Shown: positions 24,462 to 32,671 of the stretch, one piece after another | Layout of the letters: every line of letters starts with the position of its first letter | Position numbering within the stretch: position 1 is the first letter of the stretch | From: an uncultured Sphingorhabdus sp. | GTDB lineage: Bacteria > Pseudomonadota > Alphaproteobacteria > Sphingomonadales > Sphingomonadaceae | NCBI GenBank assembly: GCA_937944295.1 | Contig: CALDZL010000118.1 | Coordinates: 1 to 32,671, forward strand | Reading direction: 5' to 3' | DNA: 32,671 nt | Notes under the pieces: model-generated | Databases searched by the model: none | The model's input: the letters and a program-made list of their open reading frames with translations, nothing else | What the model was told of the DNA's origin: nothing | Translations under genes and position numbers: made by a program

Positions 24462-24926
24462 ATGTTTGGACCACATCCAAGCGGCAGGCCATTAACGCAT
24501 AACGAGCGTGATTTAACGCGCTCTATATTTAACGATGCAATTCACCTAGACAAAGTGCGTATTCACAACCACAAATGGTGGTGGTTTCAACCGCGCAATA
24601 TAACTATGGCACCTGATGGGCATCTCTGGTTTCATCCCAAAGGCAATTTATTTTGCGATGATTTTTGTGATCGTGATATTAATTTACAAGCCTTGTTCAT
24701 TCATGAAATGACGCATGTTTGGCAGCATCAATCGGGTATATTTTTGCCGTTAAAACGTCATCCTTTCTGCCGCTATGATTATAGCTTAAAGCCAGGTTGG
24801 AAACTAGAACGCTATGGCATTGAACAGCAAGCCGAAATAGTGAAACATATATTTTTACTGCGCAATGGTTATACATTTGCGGGCGCACCGCCGCTTTCCC
24901 ATTATGATGGAATATTACCATTTTAA
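24462..24926 (+). CDS. Small HExxH zinc-binding protein, similar to vgr-related/DUF4157-type proteins
   Basis: This 154-residue protein carries a clear HExxH site in IHEMTHVWQHQSG (His81, Glu82, His85), with Glu125 in EQQAEIV as a possible third ligand. The sequence around it resembles the core of DUF4157 proteins found with extracellular contractile systems, and sphingomonad relatives are often annotated as vgr-related protein. No signal peptide is visible, although many His and Trp residues cluster at 35-60. It lies seven bases after the copper-chaperone gene, and its stop overlaps the stop of the convergent MATE gene. There are no secretion or contractile genes nearby. A protease role is inferred from the motif only. 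Confidence 0.65.
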   Translation: MFGPHPSGRPLTHNERDLTRSIFNDAIHLDKVRIHNHKWWWFQPRNITMAPDGHLWFHPKGNLFCDDFCDRDINLQALFIHEMTHVWQHQSGIFLPLKRHPFCRYDYSLKPGWKLERYGIEQQAEIVKHIFLLRNGYTFAGAPPLSHYDGILPF

Positions 24927-26320
24927 CTGGGAATAAGGCGCAATCTATCACGCAGCATCCAACGGGCCGTCATCAATATTGCGACTACGCCCAAACCGCT
25001 AGCAAGGCCTATCCAAATGCCTAAGCCTGCATAGCCATATTCAAACGCCAATATCCCGCCAACACCGATACCAATGACCCAATATCCAAATAATGCGATC
25101 AGCATAGGAATAAATGCATCGTGCAATCCGCGCAGCATGCCAGCCGCTACCACCTGAATCCCATCAACAATTTGAAACAAAGCCGCTATTCCCAAAAAAC
25201 CAACGGCCAATGCTGCAACTTGCTTATTTTCTGGCAGACTAGCATCAATGAATAGAGCAATAAGAGCATCGGGGAAAAGCAGCATAATCAGTGCCATGAC
25301 GCTCATAAAGCTTGTTCCCAAAATCATTGCTGTCCAACCTGCGCGCGTAATACCAGCAGAATCACGCCGTCCATAAGATATGCCAACACGCACTGTTGCT
25401 GCTTGTGCTAGGCCCATTGGCACCATGAAGCTCAAAGAGGCCAGTTGCAGCGCGATAGCATGCGCCGCCAGAGATTCTGCTCCCAATAGCCCCATCAACA
25501 AACCTGCAGCACCAAAAACGCCGCCTTCCAATCCCATCGTGATGGCTATCGGTAATCCTAATCTCCAGAGGGCAATATAGCGCGGCCAATCGGCACGCCA
25601 AAAACGGCCAAATATTTTATAGCGTCTGAAATCTCTATGAAAAATCACCATCAAAGATAATCCGCCAAACATAAGCAAATTGGTCATAACACTGCCAATT
25701 CCTGCACCCAATATGCCAAATTTAGGCATACCAAAATTTCCAAAGATCAAAGCATAATTAAACAGAGCATTGGCAAAAACAGCGATGATACTGATGATTA
25801 AAGCCCATATCGGTTTTTCAAGGGCCGATATAAAATTGCGCAGCACAATAAAAAATAAAAAAGGCAGCATCGACCATATATAAGCCCTTAAATATAGCCC
25901 TGCATTGGCAGCCAGATCATCCTCTTGGCCAAAGAATAATAAAATCACCTCTGTATTCCACAGCAATATCCAAACAGGGATAATGATAGTGATAGACGCC
26001 CATAAGCTCTGCCGAAATGTACGCCTTACATCGCGCACGCTATGTTTCATACGGCCAATTTCAGACGCCATCATAGGCGCAGATGCGGTAATCAAACCCA
26101 TGCAAAATATCGCACAAGTCATCGCCAAATTAAAACCAAGCGTCGCAGCCGCTAATTCGCGCGCACCAAGCCAACCAAGCATCAAAACATCGGTTGCCCC
26201 AATAAGCGCCAAAGTCATATTCGACATAATCAGCGGCCATGCCAAGAGCGCCATAGCACGCAATTCATGCTGCCAACTCTTATATTTCGCTGAATTTATC
26301 TGTTGCACGCTAAAGTTCAT
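24923..26320 (-). CDS. MATE family multidrug/cation exporter
   Basis: This 465-residue protein has about 12 transmembrane helices in two repeats and the MATE pattern: AWPLIMSNMTLALIGATDVLMLG near the N-terminus, GLEGGVFGAAGLLMGLLG and GLAQAATVRVG at the start of the second half. MATE proteins export cationic drugs or metabolites in exchange for Na+ or H+. The chosen ATG at 26320 has no clear ribosome site; another in-frame ATG lies 22 codons on, but it would clip the amphipathic N-terminus. It converges on the HExxH gene with a 4-base overlap and diverges from the permease. Substrate unknown. Confidence 0.9.
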   Translation of the reverse strand: MNFSVQQINSAKYKSWQHELRAMALLAWPLIMSNMTLALIGATDVLMLGWLGARELAAATLGFNLAMTCAIFCMGLITASAPMMASEIGRMKHSVRDVRRTFRQSLWASITIIIPVWILLWNTEVILLFFGQEDDLAANAGLYLRAYIWSMLPFLFFIVLRNFISALEKPIWALIISIIAVFANALFNYALIFGNFGMPKFGILGAGIGSVMTNLLMFGGLSLMVIFHRDFRRYKIFGRFWRADWPRYIALWRLGLPIAITMGLEGGVFGAAGLLMGLLGAESLAAHAIALQLASLSFMVPMGLAQAATVRVGISYGRRDSAGITRAGWTAMILGTSFMSVMALIMLLFPDALIALFIDASLPENKQVAALAVGFLGIAALFQIVDGIQVVAAGMLRGLHDAFIPMLIALFGYWVIGIGVGGILAFEYGYAGLGIWIGLASGLGVVAILMTARWMLRDRLRLIPS

Positions 26321-26471
26321 AGCATGCGCCTAATGCAGTTGCCCATAAAGCGCTATAGGCAATGCTAATAATATCATCAGAAATCATATGAACTGCACTA
26401 TTGGGCTTGAACATCCTTATCTATCGCGTCAATATGGACAAATAATCAGATCATTATGGTGGGGCGTGTAA

Positions 26472-27827
26472 ATGATAAGTGCATTGGGGTTAATCGGCGG
26501 CTTGGCTTTGCTCATTTATATGACAATTAAAGGTGTAAATATATTAATCGCTGGGCCCGTGGCGGCTATATTAGTGGCACTAACCAGCGGTATTGGATTA
26601 GTACCGCCGCTTACCGCAGAGGGCGCACCCAATTTTGCCACATCTTACATGGAAGGCTTTGTAAGTTTTTTCAAAAGCTGGTTTCTAATCTTTATGATCG
26701 GCGCAATTTTTGGCGAGATTATGGGGACTTCGGGCGCAGCAGCCAGCATTGCCCATTGGGTAACACGCACCATTGGCGTCAAACATGCGGTACTGGCGGT
26801 GGTCGCGGCCTGTGCTATCCTAACCTACGGCGGGGTGAGCGTTTTTATCGTGTCATTTTCGGTTTATGCTTTAGCTGTACATTTGTTCCGCGAGGCTAAT
26901 TTGCCGCGCCGTTTCATTCCCGCAGCCCTCGCTTTTGGTTCAGTGACATTCACTATGACCAGCGCAGGGTCGCCCGAAATTCAGAACCTTATCCCGATGG
27001 AGCATTTAGGAACAACAGCTTTTGCAGCATGGGAGGTAAGCTTTGTAGTGGCTATTACCATGGCGATCATCGGCTGTTTTTGGATCAATTGGATGGTACG
27101 CCGCGCCGTATCACGCGGTGAAACATTCATCGCGCGCGGCAGCGATGCCGCACCAGCAGATTATTCAAAACTACCCTCACCCTTGCTCTGTTTAATTCCA
27201 CTAGCAGCCGTATTGGGATTATTCTTACTTTTCCAATACCCACAGAGCTTTGGCGCATTATCGACTATATTACCCGCATCTACTTGGGAAAAATGGGCGT
27301 TAGTTCTGGCATTAGGTGTCGGATCGCTTCTTGCCATTTGGGTTGGCCGCGCAAAATTAGCTGAAATGCCCGAAGCCTTCTCTCGCGGAGCCAGCAGCGC
27401 AGTTATCGCCATCACCAACACATGCGCGGTGGTCGGCTTTGGCGCGGTGGCCAAATTAACCCCAGCCTTTGGTCAAGCATTAGAAACGGTTCAGAGCTTG
27501 CCTGGTGATCCGCTCATCGGTGCGGCTATCGCCGTGACGGTTATCGCGGGTCTTACTGGCAGCGCATCAGGCGGGCAAAGCATCGCATTACCGTTGATAG
27601 CACCGCATTATCTGGATGCAGGCGCCAATACTGATGAACTGCACCGCACAGTCTCCATCGCATCGGGCGCGCTCGATAGTTTACCGCATAACGGCTATGT
27701 AGTCACCACCATCCGCGCCGTATGCGGCGAAACGCATAAAGATGCCTATGGTGCAGTCGGTGCGCTGACCGTTATATTACCACTTGGCGGATTAATATTA
27801 GCATTGGCATTATTCGCGATATTTTAA
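26472..27827 (+). CDS. GntP family permease
   Basis: This 451-residue inner-membrane protein has about 12 helices and the GntP/COG2610 pattern, with FFKSWFLIFMIGAIFGEIM, TYGGVSVFIVSFSVYALA, MTSAGSPEIQNLIPMEHLGT and the C-terminal SIASGALDSLPHNGYVVTT. Family members transport gluconate and other small carboxylates such as hydroxybutyrate with protons; the substrate cannot be told here. GGTGGGG precedes the ATG. No sugar or organic-acid catabolic genes are adjacent. Its TAA stop overlaps the grpE stop from the other strand at 27824-27827. Confidence 0.85.
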   Translation: MISALGLIGGLALLIYMTIKGVNILIAGPVAAILVALTSGIGLVPPLTAEGAPNFATSYMEGFVSFFKSWFLIFMIGAIFGEIMGTSGAAASIAHWVTRTIGVKHAVLAVVAACAILTYGGVSVFIVSFSVYALAVHLFREANLPRRFIPAALAFGSVTFTMTSAGSPEIQNLIPMEHLGTTAFAAWEVSFVVAITMAIIGCFWINWMVRRAVSRGETFIARGSDAAPADYSKLPSPLLCLIPLAAVLGLFLLFQYPQSFGALSTILPASTWEKWALVLALGVGSLLAIWVGRAKLAEMPEAFSRGASSAVIAITNTCAVVGFGAVAKLTPAFGQALETVQSLPGDPLIGAAIAVTVIAGLTGSASGGQSIALPLIAPHYLDAGANTDELHRTVSIASGALDSLPHNGYVVTTIRAVCGETHKDAYGAVGALTVILPLGGLILALALFAIF

Positions 27828-28423
27828 TCCGGTTTTTTGGCAACGCCTACAAAGGCTGGACGGAGCAAGCGATCTTTAATCATATAACCCGATTGCATTT
27901 CTTGAACGACTGTTCCAGGCTCTTCATCGGCAGTGGGTATCTCGACCATCGCCTGATGTTGATTAGGATCAAGCGGCAAACCCATTGCAGCAATGCGTTT
28001 GATACCATGTTTGCCAAATACCGTTTCAAGCTCTCGGCCTGTGGCTTCAATGCCTGTGATAAGGCCTTTCCATTTTTCTTCATCTTTTATTTCATCGGGA
28101 ATGGCTTCAAGCGCACGGCTTAAATTATCCGACACCGATAATATATCACGGGCAAAACCCGTTGCAGCGTAGGCCCTTGCGTCTTGCGCATCTTTTTCAA
28201 GGCGCCGGCGCACATTTTGCGTTTCTGCTTGCGCATAAAGCACTTCTTGTTTCGCAGCAGCCAATTGATCTTGAAGCTTAGCAATTTCATCATCTTCGTT
28301 ATCATCTGACTTTAAATGCTCAGGCACGCCTTCTAATTCAGATTGCGCTGCTGCGCATTGTTCTGCCATATCTTGTGCGTCTTGATTGTCCATATCTTCA
28401 GTATTTTTATCGTCTTCGATCAT
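27824..28423 (-). CDS. grpE: Nucleotide exchange factor GrpE
   Basis: This 199-residue protein promotes ADP release from DnaK. It has the acidic disordered N-terminus, the long coiled coil (about 50-110) and the GrpE signature region GIKRIAAMGLPLDPNQHQA followed by the C-terminal beta-wing. The ATG at 28423 is chosen because AAAGAGA lies upstream and the family starts with a short acidic tail; an in-frame TTG at 28462 would add 13 residues and crowd the hrcA stop at 28469. It follows hrcA in the same direction with a 45-base gap. hrcA-grpE linkage is common; dnaK and dnaJ lie about 4 kb away. Confidence 0.95.
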   Translation of the reverse strand: MIEDDKNTEDMDNQDAQDMAEQCAAAQSELEGVPEHLKSDDNEDDEIAKLQDQLAAAKQEVLYAQAETQNVRRRLEKDAQDARAYAATGFARDILSVSDNLSRALEAIPDEIKDEEKWKGLITGIEATGRELETVFGKHGIKRIAAMGLPLDPNQHQAMVEIPTADEEPGTVVQEMQSGYMIKDRLLRPAFVGVAKKPD

Positions 28424-28468
28424 AATGTTAAAATCTCTTTTTATTGCATCTTTTGCGCACAAACCCAG

Positions 28469-29512
28469 CTATATCTTTCCCAAACGCGACAAGGTTTGTG
28501 CCGTAAAATCTACCATGGGTACGATGCGCGCATAATTCAACCGTGTTGGACCAATTACGCCGACCACTCCGATAATTTTTCCGCCTTCTTCGCGATAGGG
28601 CGCTGCGATAACCGAGGAACCCGATAAAGAAAATAGGTTATTTTCTGAACCGATAAATATTTTGGTCGATTGCGCCACGCGCGCACCATCAATCAACTTG
28701 GCGATTGCTTCTTTATTTTCTAAATCATCAAACAGTTGCCGCATCATATCCAAATCTGCATTGGCGCTATCATCGATTAAATTAGATTGTCCTTTTACAA
28801 TTAATATAGGTCTATTATTGGCATCGCTTGACCAAATCACAAGACCCTTGCGCACCAAATCGGCACTAACCTTGTCCAGCATAGCCCGTTCGCTCGTAAT
28901 TTCTTCATCAAGCCGTTTGATCGCTTCGGATAATGTCATACCCGATAATCGTTCGCTCATATAATTGGCAGCCTCGGCCATATTAGTATCGCTAAGCTGC
29001 GGCGATATATCGACGATACGGTTTTCAATATTGCCATCGGCACCCACCAAAACTGCCAGAGCTTGCGTAGGTGATAGTCTCACAAAACTAAATTGGTTCA
29101 ATACCGCTTCTTTTTGCGGCACCATGATCAGCCCCGCACAATCCGATAAGCCCGACAATATGCTGCTCACCGCTGACAGGGCTTCTTCAACAGGGCCATC
29201 ATGTTTGACCTGTGCTTCAATAGCGGCACGCTCTTCGGCTGAGGGTTCCGCCGCTTGCATCATACCATCGACAAAGAGACGAAGGCCGCTTTGTGTGGGA
29301 ATGCGCCCTGCGCTGGTATGGGGCGCGGCTAATAAGCCCGTTTCTTCCAAATCTTGCATCACATTGCGGATAGAGGCCGGTGATAAATTTATCGTAGAGA
29401 TTTTTGATAATGTGCGCGATCCTACTGGCGATCCATTATCCAAATAGCTTTCCACCACCAAACGAAAAATATCGCGAGCACGATCTGAAAGGTTGGAAAA
29501 ATTATCACTCAT
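28469..29512 (-). CDS. hrcA: Heat-inducible transcriptional repressor HrcA
   Basis: This 347-residue repressor binds CIRCE operators (TTAGCACTC-N9-GAGTGCTAA) upstream of groE and sometimes dnaK operons. It has an N-terminal winged-helix domain with [15 protein letters not shown] and [15 protein letters not shown] (about 51-80), then a GAF-like central domain, and the C-terminal [18 protein letters not shown]. All family landmarks are present. GGGGAG precedes the ATG. It diverges from rph across 96 bases and is followed by grpE. I found no CIRCE element in the dnaK, grpE or hrcA upstream regions, so groE elsewhere is the likely target. Confidence 0.97.
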   Translation of the reverse strand: MSDNFSNLSDRARDIFRLVVESYLDNGSPVGSRTLSKISTINLSPASIRNVMQDLEETGLLAAPHTSAGRIPTQSGLRLFVDGMMQAAEPSAEERAAIEAQVKHDGPVEEALSAVSSILSGLSDCAGLIMVPQKEAVLNQFSFVRLSPTQALAVLVGADGNIENRIVDISPQLSDTNMAEAANYMSERLSGMTLSEAIKRLDEEITSERAMLDKVSADLVRKGLVIWSSDANNRPILIVKGQSNLIDDSANADLDMMRQLFDDLENKEAIAKLIDGARVAQSTKIFIGSENNLFSLSGSSVIAAPYREEGGKIIGVVGVIGPTRLNYARIVPMVDFTAQTLSRLGKI

Positions 29513-29608
29513 AAACTCCCCTATATCAAGATATTTTGGAGATTCCAGCCTTGCGAAATATTTGCGCTGCTTTATGCCAGCATCATTATCATAACAGGAG
29601 AATCATCC

Positions 29609-30328
29609 ATGCGACCATCTGGCCGTGCGCTCGATCAAATGCGCCCCATCACTATTGAAACTGGTTTCACCAAACATGCCGAAGGGTCTTGCCTGATTAG
29701 TTTTGGGGATACCCGCGTATTATGCACAGCGAGTGTCGAAGAACGCCTGCCGCCTTGGATGCGCGGTAGCGGCGAAGGTTGGGTAACAGGTGAATATAGC
29801 ATGCTGCCCCGCTCCACGCACACAAGATCAAATCGCGAGGCGGCGCGCGGCAAACAATCGGGCCGCACCCAAGAAATTCAGCGCCTTATTGGCCGTTCTT
29901 TGCGTAGCGTCGTTGATCTCAAAAAACTTGGTGAGCGCCAAATCACGCTCGATTGCGATGTCATTCAAGCTGACGGTGGTACCCGTACCGCCAGCATAAC
30001 GGGCGCATGGGTTGCACTGCGCCTAGCGGTCAATGGTCTCATGAAACAAGGGCTAGTCAATGTTGATCCGATTGAACAAAAAGTCGCGGCGATAAGCTGC
30101 GGTATTTATAAAGGCAATCCTGTGCTTGATTTGGATTATGATGAGGATAGTAATGCAGGGGCTGATGCCAATTTTGTACTGACCAGCAATGGCAATATCG
30201 CCGAAGCCCAAGCCACAGCCGAAGGCGAAACTTATGATGAAGAAGCATTGCTGCGTTTGCTGCGTCTTGCGAAAATAGGGTGCCATCAAATATTTGAAGA
30301 ACAAGAAAAAGCGGTTAGCGGAGCATAA
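29609..30328 (+). CDS. rph: Ribonuclease PH
   Basis: This 239-residue phosphorolytic 3'-5' exoribonuclease trims tRNA 3' ends. It has the start [27 protein letters not shown] (about 64-77), the phosphate-site [15 protein letters not shown] (about 124-138) and the C-terminal [14 protein letters not shown]. Length is standard. AGGAGA precedes the ATG. Its TAA stop shares a base with the rdgB ATG (TAATG), so the two are translationally coupled. hrcA-rph-rdgB-hemW is a familiar alphaproteobacterial order. Confidence 0.98.
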   Translation: MRPSGRALDQMRPITIETGFTKHAEGSCLISFGDTRVLCTASVEERLPPWMRGSGEGWVTGEYSMLPRSTHTRSNREAARGKQSGRTQEIQRLIGRSLRSVVDLKKLGERQITLDCDVIQADGGTRTASITGAWVALRLAVNGLMKQGLVNVDPIEQKVAAISCGIYKGNPVLDLDYDEDSNAGADANFVLTSNGNIAEAQATAEGETYDEEALLRLLRLAKIGCHQIFEEQEKAVSGA

Positions 30329-30954
30329 TGACGCATCGCACATTAGAGCCAGGCAAATTGGTCATTGCCAGCCATAATGCGGGTAAGGTGCGCGAAATCC
30401 GTATCCTTCTCGAACCCTATGGCATTGATCCTATATCAGCAGGAGACCTTGATTTGCCCGAGCCTGAGGAAACGGGAAGTACCTTTGCGGAAAACGCATT
30501 GCTAAAAGCGCACGCCTCTACCCAAGGTTCAGGCCTGCCTGCGCTAGCCGATGATAGCGGTTTGTGCGTTGCGGCATTAGGCGGTGCACCAGGGGTCTAC
30601 ACGGCCGATTGGGCAGAACGGCAACCTTATGAGGGTGAAGCGGGACGCGATTGGTATATGGCCATGGGAAAAGTCGAAGGTAAATTGTCCGAGCATGGCC
30701 CCGATGTTGATCGCAGCGCCTATTTCATTTGCACTCTTGCATTGGCTTGGCCCGATGGCCATGCGGAAGTTTTTGAAGGCCGCGTGCAAGGAACTCTAAT
30801 CTGGCCGCCGCGCGGCACATTAGGTTTTGGCTATGATCCTGTATTTCGCCCCAATGGATATGATCAAAGCTTTGCCGAATTAGACCCTTCCAACAAACAT
30901 GCTATGAGCCACAGGGCCGATGCGTTTAAAAAATTGGTAGCGGCTATTTTTTAA
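30328..30954 (+). CDS. rdgB: RdgB/HAM1 family non-canonical purine NTP pyrophosphatase
   Basis: This 208-residue enzyme hydrolyses dITP, ITP and XTP to monophosphates, keeping deaminated purines out of DNA and RNA. Landmarks are the N-terminal [14 protein letters not shown] (11-24), LADDSGLCV and the substrate pocket [11 protein letters not shown]. It overlaps rph by one base. The C-terminal [11 protein letters not shown] is also typical. The usual next gene, hemW, follows but is separated by a CAP-domain gene on the opposite strand. Confidence 0.97.
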   Translation: MTHRTLEPGKLVIASHNAGKVREIRILLEPYGIDPISAGDLDLPEPEETGSTFAENALLKAHASTQGSGLPALADDSGLCVAALGGAPGVYTADWAERQPYEGEAGRDWYMAMGKVEGKLSEHGPDVDRSAYFICTLALAWPDGHAEVFEGRVQGTLIWPPRGTLGFGYDPVFRPNGYDQSFAELDPSNKHAMSHRADAFKKLVAAIF

Positions 30955-31000
30955 TGCCTGTTACTAATACCGTTCAATCGCTCTTTAAAGCATAAAGTCA

Positions 31001-31594
31001 TCAATGATGGATTGGGTGCTGTCCCATCACATTGCCTGCTGGGCTATAGCGGCACACCAAAATATCATCTGTATCATTGGAGGCAATAGCGCATCCAACA
31101 TGGGTAGTAGAACGCCAAATAATTTGCGTATAATGACCAACCGCCGTCCAATTACCATTCACGCTCACGTCGGGCATTATCCCATCTTTCTTATAGAATT
31201 TCTTCTCACTTACCCAACCATCGGCCATTTGCGCATATCCAAAAGCCCCGCGTGTCCCTTTCCAGAGATTCTCGCCCTGCCATTCGATCACGCCATTATT
31301 CGGATCATGATCAAATTTATCATGATCAGCCAAATATTGTGCGTATTTTTGGGCATGTTTTTCTAATCGCTCATCCCATTGTAGCGGGGCTACGCCGACT
31401 TCTTTGCGCGCATCATTATGCGCCAACATCAATTGCATTTGCATGAAGGTCCATTTTTTCTCAGCCTCGTGCGCTTCTATTTGCACAGTAGCAGATACTA
31501 GCTGCCGTTCGCTATTCATTGGCGGCAATGAAGGCAAAGCCAGATAGGCTGGCGTTCCCATAAAAATGGCGCTAAGGCCCAAAATATAATGCAT
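31001..31594 (-). CDS. CAP (SCP/PR-1) domain protein, probably secreted
   Basis: This 197-residue protein has a CAP domain: LAHNDARKEVGVAPLQWDE (about 57-75), the GENLW motif and VGHYTQIIWRSTTHVGC near the end, with YSPAGNVMGQ closing it. The N-terminus (1-20) is hydrophobic and resembles a signal peptide but has few positive charges. The bacterial role of CAP proteins is unclear; sterol or lipid binding and peptidase activity are claimed only for some relatives. Ribosome site GGAG lies about ten bases upstream. The ATG forms half of the palindrome ATGCAT whose other half is the hemW start, so the two genes overlap by six bases head to head. It lies antisense between rdgB and hemW. Confidence 0.88.
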   Translation of the reverse strand: MHYILGLSAIFMGTPAYLALPSLPPMNSERQLVSATVQIEAHEAEKKWTFMQMQLMLAHNDARKEVGVAPLQWDERLEKHAQKYAQYLADHDKFDHDPNNGVIEWQGENLWKGTRGAFGYAQMADGWVSEKKFYKKDGIMPDVSVNGNWTAVGHYTQIIWRSTTHVGCAIASNDTDDILVCRYSPAGNVMGQHPIHH

Positions 31595-32671
31595 AAATCA
31601 TCTTCTCCAGATTATGGCTATAACAAGCAAAGTTTAGCATTATATATACATTGGCCATTTTGTGTTTCTAAATGTCCTTATTGTGATTTTAACTCTCATG
31701 TGCGTGACGCTATTGATAATGAACAATGGGAAGCCGCCCTGCTGGCCGATATGGCCTATGAAGCAGCGATAAATCCAAAGCGTCAGCTTAGCAGCATATT
31801 TTTTGGCGGCGGGACACCATCACTCATGCCGCCGCAATTGGTAGAAAAATTAATCACTCAAGCTTCCCAATATTGGGGCTTTGAAGATGATATAGAAATA
31901 ACCCTAGAAGCCAATCCATCATCGGTTGAAGCAGCGCGCTTTCATGATCTATCGCATGCTGGGATCAACCGTGTATCGCTTGGCCTGCAAGCGCTCGATG
32001 ATCAAACCTTAGAATTTTTAGGCCGCGCCCATAGCGTTACAGAAGGATTAGCGGCACTGGACATTGCGCAAAAGGTCTTTGCCCGAACCAGCTTTGATCT
32101 AATCTATGCTCGCCCTGAGCAAAGCCTTGATGATTGGCAGGCTGAGCTGGCTCATGCTCTTAACTTTGGTACCGATCATCTCTCCCTCTATCAACTCACC
32201 ATTGAACCGAGCACCAAATTTGAAACACTGGTGCGTAATGGCACGCTCATCCCCGCTGATGATGACCATTGCGCTGATCTCTATGAGCTAACCACACAAA
32301 TGATGGCGGCGGCGCAAATGCCGGCTTATGAAATTAGCAATCATGCGCGCCTTGGCCAAGAAAGTCGGCACAATCTTATTTATTGGCGCTATCAAGATTA
32401 TATCGGTATTGGTCCCGGAGCTCATGGGCGGCGACCCAACAGAGAATTTGCCCATGGGCGGCGACCCAACAAAGAAAACACGCATGCTTTGCTGCCAAAT
32501 GAGAGGCAATATTACGCGACCGAGCGCCATAAAAAACCCGAAAATTATCTCAGCGGCATTACTCGCAACGGTCATGGAATCAAATCCGAAAATATGCTGG
32601 ATGGCAAAACACGCGCAATGGAAGCGATGATGATGGGCCTGCGCCTGCGCGAAGGCATTGATATGACTCAT
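31589..32671 (+). CDS. hemW: Radical SAM protein HemW, 5' part (runs off the window)
   Basis: The reading frame is open for 361 codons from ATG 31589 to the window end. It has the radical SAM motif CVSKCPYC (Cys25, 29, 32), the FFGGGTPSL motif, LEANPSS and the HemW-specific HNLIYW (about 263-268), which separates HemW from coproporphyrinogen oxidase HemN. HemW handles heme and inserts it into respiratory enzymes; it is not the oxidase. No earlier start exists between the upstream in-frame stop (31529) and this ATG. Residues 279-298 hold two copies of HGRRPN from a 30-bp tandem duplication, just before the family's RHKKPENYL stretch. The C-terminal part lies outside the window. Confidence 0.92.
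   Translation, partial: MHKSSSPDYGYNKQSLALYIHWPFCVSKCPYCDFNSHVRDAIDNEQWEAALLADMAYEAAINPKRQLSSIFFGGGTPSLMPPQLVEKLITQASQYWGFEDDIEITLEANPSSVEAARFHDLSHAGINRVSLGLQALDDQTLEFLGRAHSVTEGLAALDIAQKVFARTSFDLIYARPEQSLDDWQAELAHALNFGTDHLSLYQLTIEPSTKFETLVRNGTLIPADDDHCADLYELTTQMMAAAQMPAYEISNHARLGQESRHNLIYWRYQDYIGIGPGAHGRRPNREFAHGRRPNKENTHALLPNERQYYATERHKKPENYLSGITRNGHGIKSENMLDGKTRAMEAMMMGLRLREGIDMTH
32423..32482 (+). repeat. 30-bp in-frame tandem duplication inside hemW
   Basis: Two 30-base units, 32423-32452 and 32453-32482, start with the same 19 bases (CATGGGCGGCGACCCAACA) and then diverge. They encode HGRRPNREFA and HGRRPNKENT. The junction contains the perfect palindrome GCCCATGGGC (32450-32459). Confidence 0.85.

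Noticed and set aside
32288-32671. A 127-codon minus-strand open frame at the right end
   Set aside because: It is antisense to hemW, whose radical SAM and HNxxYW motifs are clear.
1-32671. CRISPR array, insertion sequence, prophage or defence island
   Set aside because: No regularly spaced repeats, transposase, phage structural or known defence gene was seen in any frame.

Overview
This is a chromosomal segment of an alphaproteobacterium, most likely a low-GC member of the Sphingomonadales. The evidence is the gene content and order: comF-grxC-DUF1178, xerD-accA beside aroK-aroB, radA-cvpA, dnaK-dnaJ, grpE-hrcA facing rph-rdgB-hemW, a DUF3376-type patatin and Flp pilins. The taxonomic call is inference from protein flavour and synteny. 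Single lines sampled by eye give about 35-37% GC in parts of the first 13 kb and about 52-55% in parts of the right half.

Layout. (1) 1-2.8 kb: a tRNA-Arg(CCT) cut by the window edge, then a minus-strand operon comF-grxC-DUF1178 diverging from an NDUFAF5/BioC-like methyltransferase. (2) 2.8-5.4 kb: a MutT-type Nudix hydrolase, two small Flp pilin genes (the first only 57 codons) closed by a strong terminator, and an M48 lipoprotein metalloprotease. (3) 5.5-9.5 kb: a tightly coupled minus-strand operon of small membrane protein, large secreted protein of unknown function, xerD and accA. (4) 9.6-11.3 kb: aroK-aroB, divergent from that operon. (5) 11.3-15.4 kb: radA, cvpA, an IscU-like scaffold and a Kef-type antiporter on the minus strand. 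(6) 15.6-20.4 kb: patatin phospholipase, metallo-beta-lactamase-fold lipoprotein and a glutathione-reductase-like flavoprotein. (7) 20.5-23.7 kb: dnaK and dnaJ separated by a long hairpin. (8) 24-27.8 kb: a PCu(A)C copper-chaperone lipoprotein, a small HExxH protein, a MATE exporter and a GntP permease. (9) 27.8-32.7 kb: hrcA-grpE, rph-rdgB, a CAP/SCP protein and the 5' part of hemW.

Most genes are housekeeping: shikimate pathway, fatty-acid initiation, chaperones, tRNA 3' maturation, nucleotide-pool sanitation, recombination and chromosome-dimer resolution. The genome is compact. Three convergent pairs share overlapping stop codons, several operon neighbours overlap by 1-4 bases, and the CAP and hemW start codons overlap back to back. 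No stretch without a gene exceeds 300 bases. The longest, 23696-23968, holds a candidate dnaK promoter and a short palindrome. The 74-247 spacer holds nothing I can name.

I found no CRISPR array, insertion sequence, phage, toxin-antitoxin or obvious defence system. The least explained items are the secreted/membrane protein pair coupled to xerD, the orphan Flp pair, and several enzymes that keep their fold signature but lack a key residue: the methyltransferase, the IscU-like protein and the disulfide reductase. hemW also carries an in-frame 30-bp duplication.
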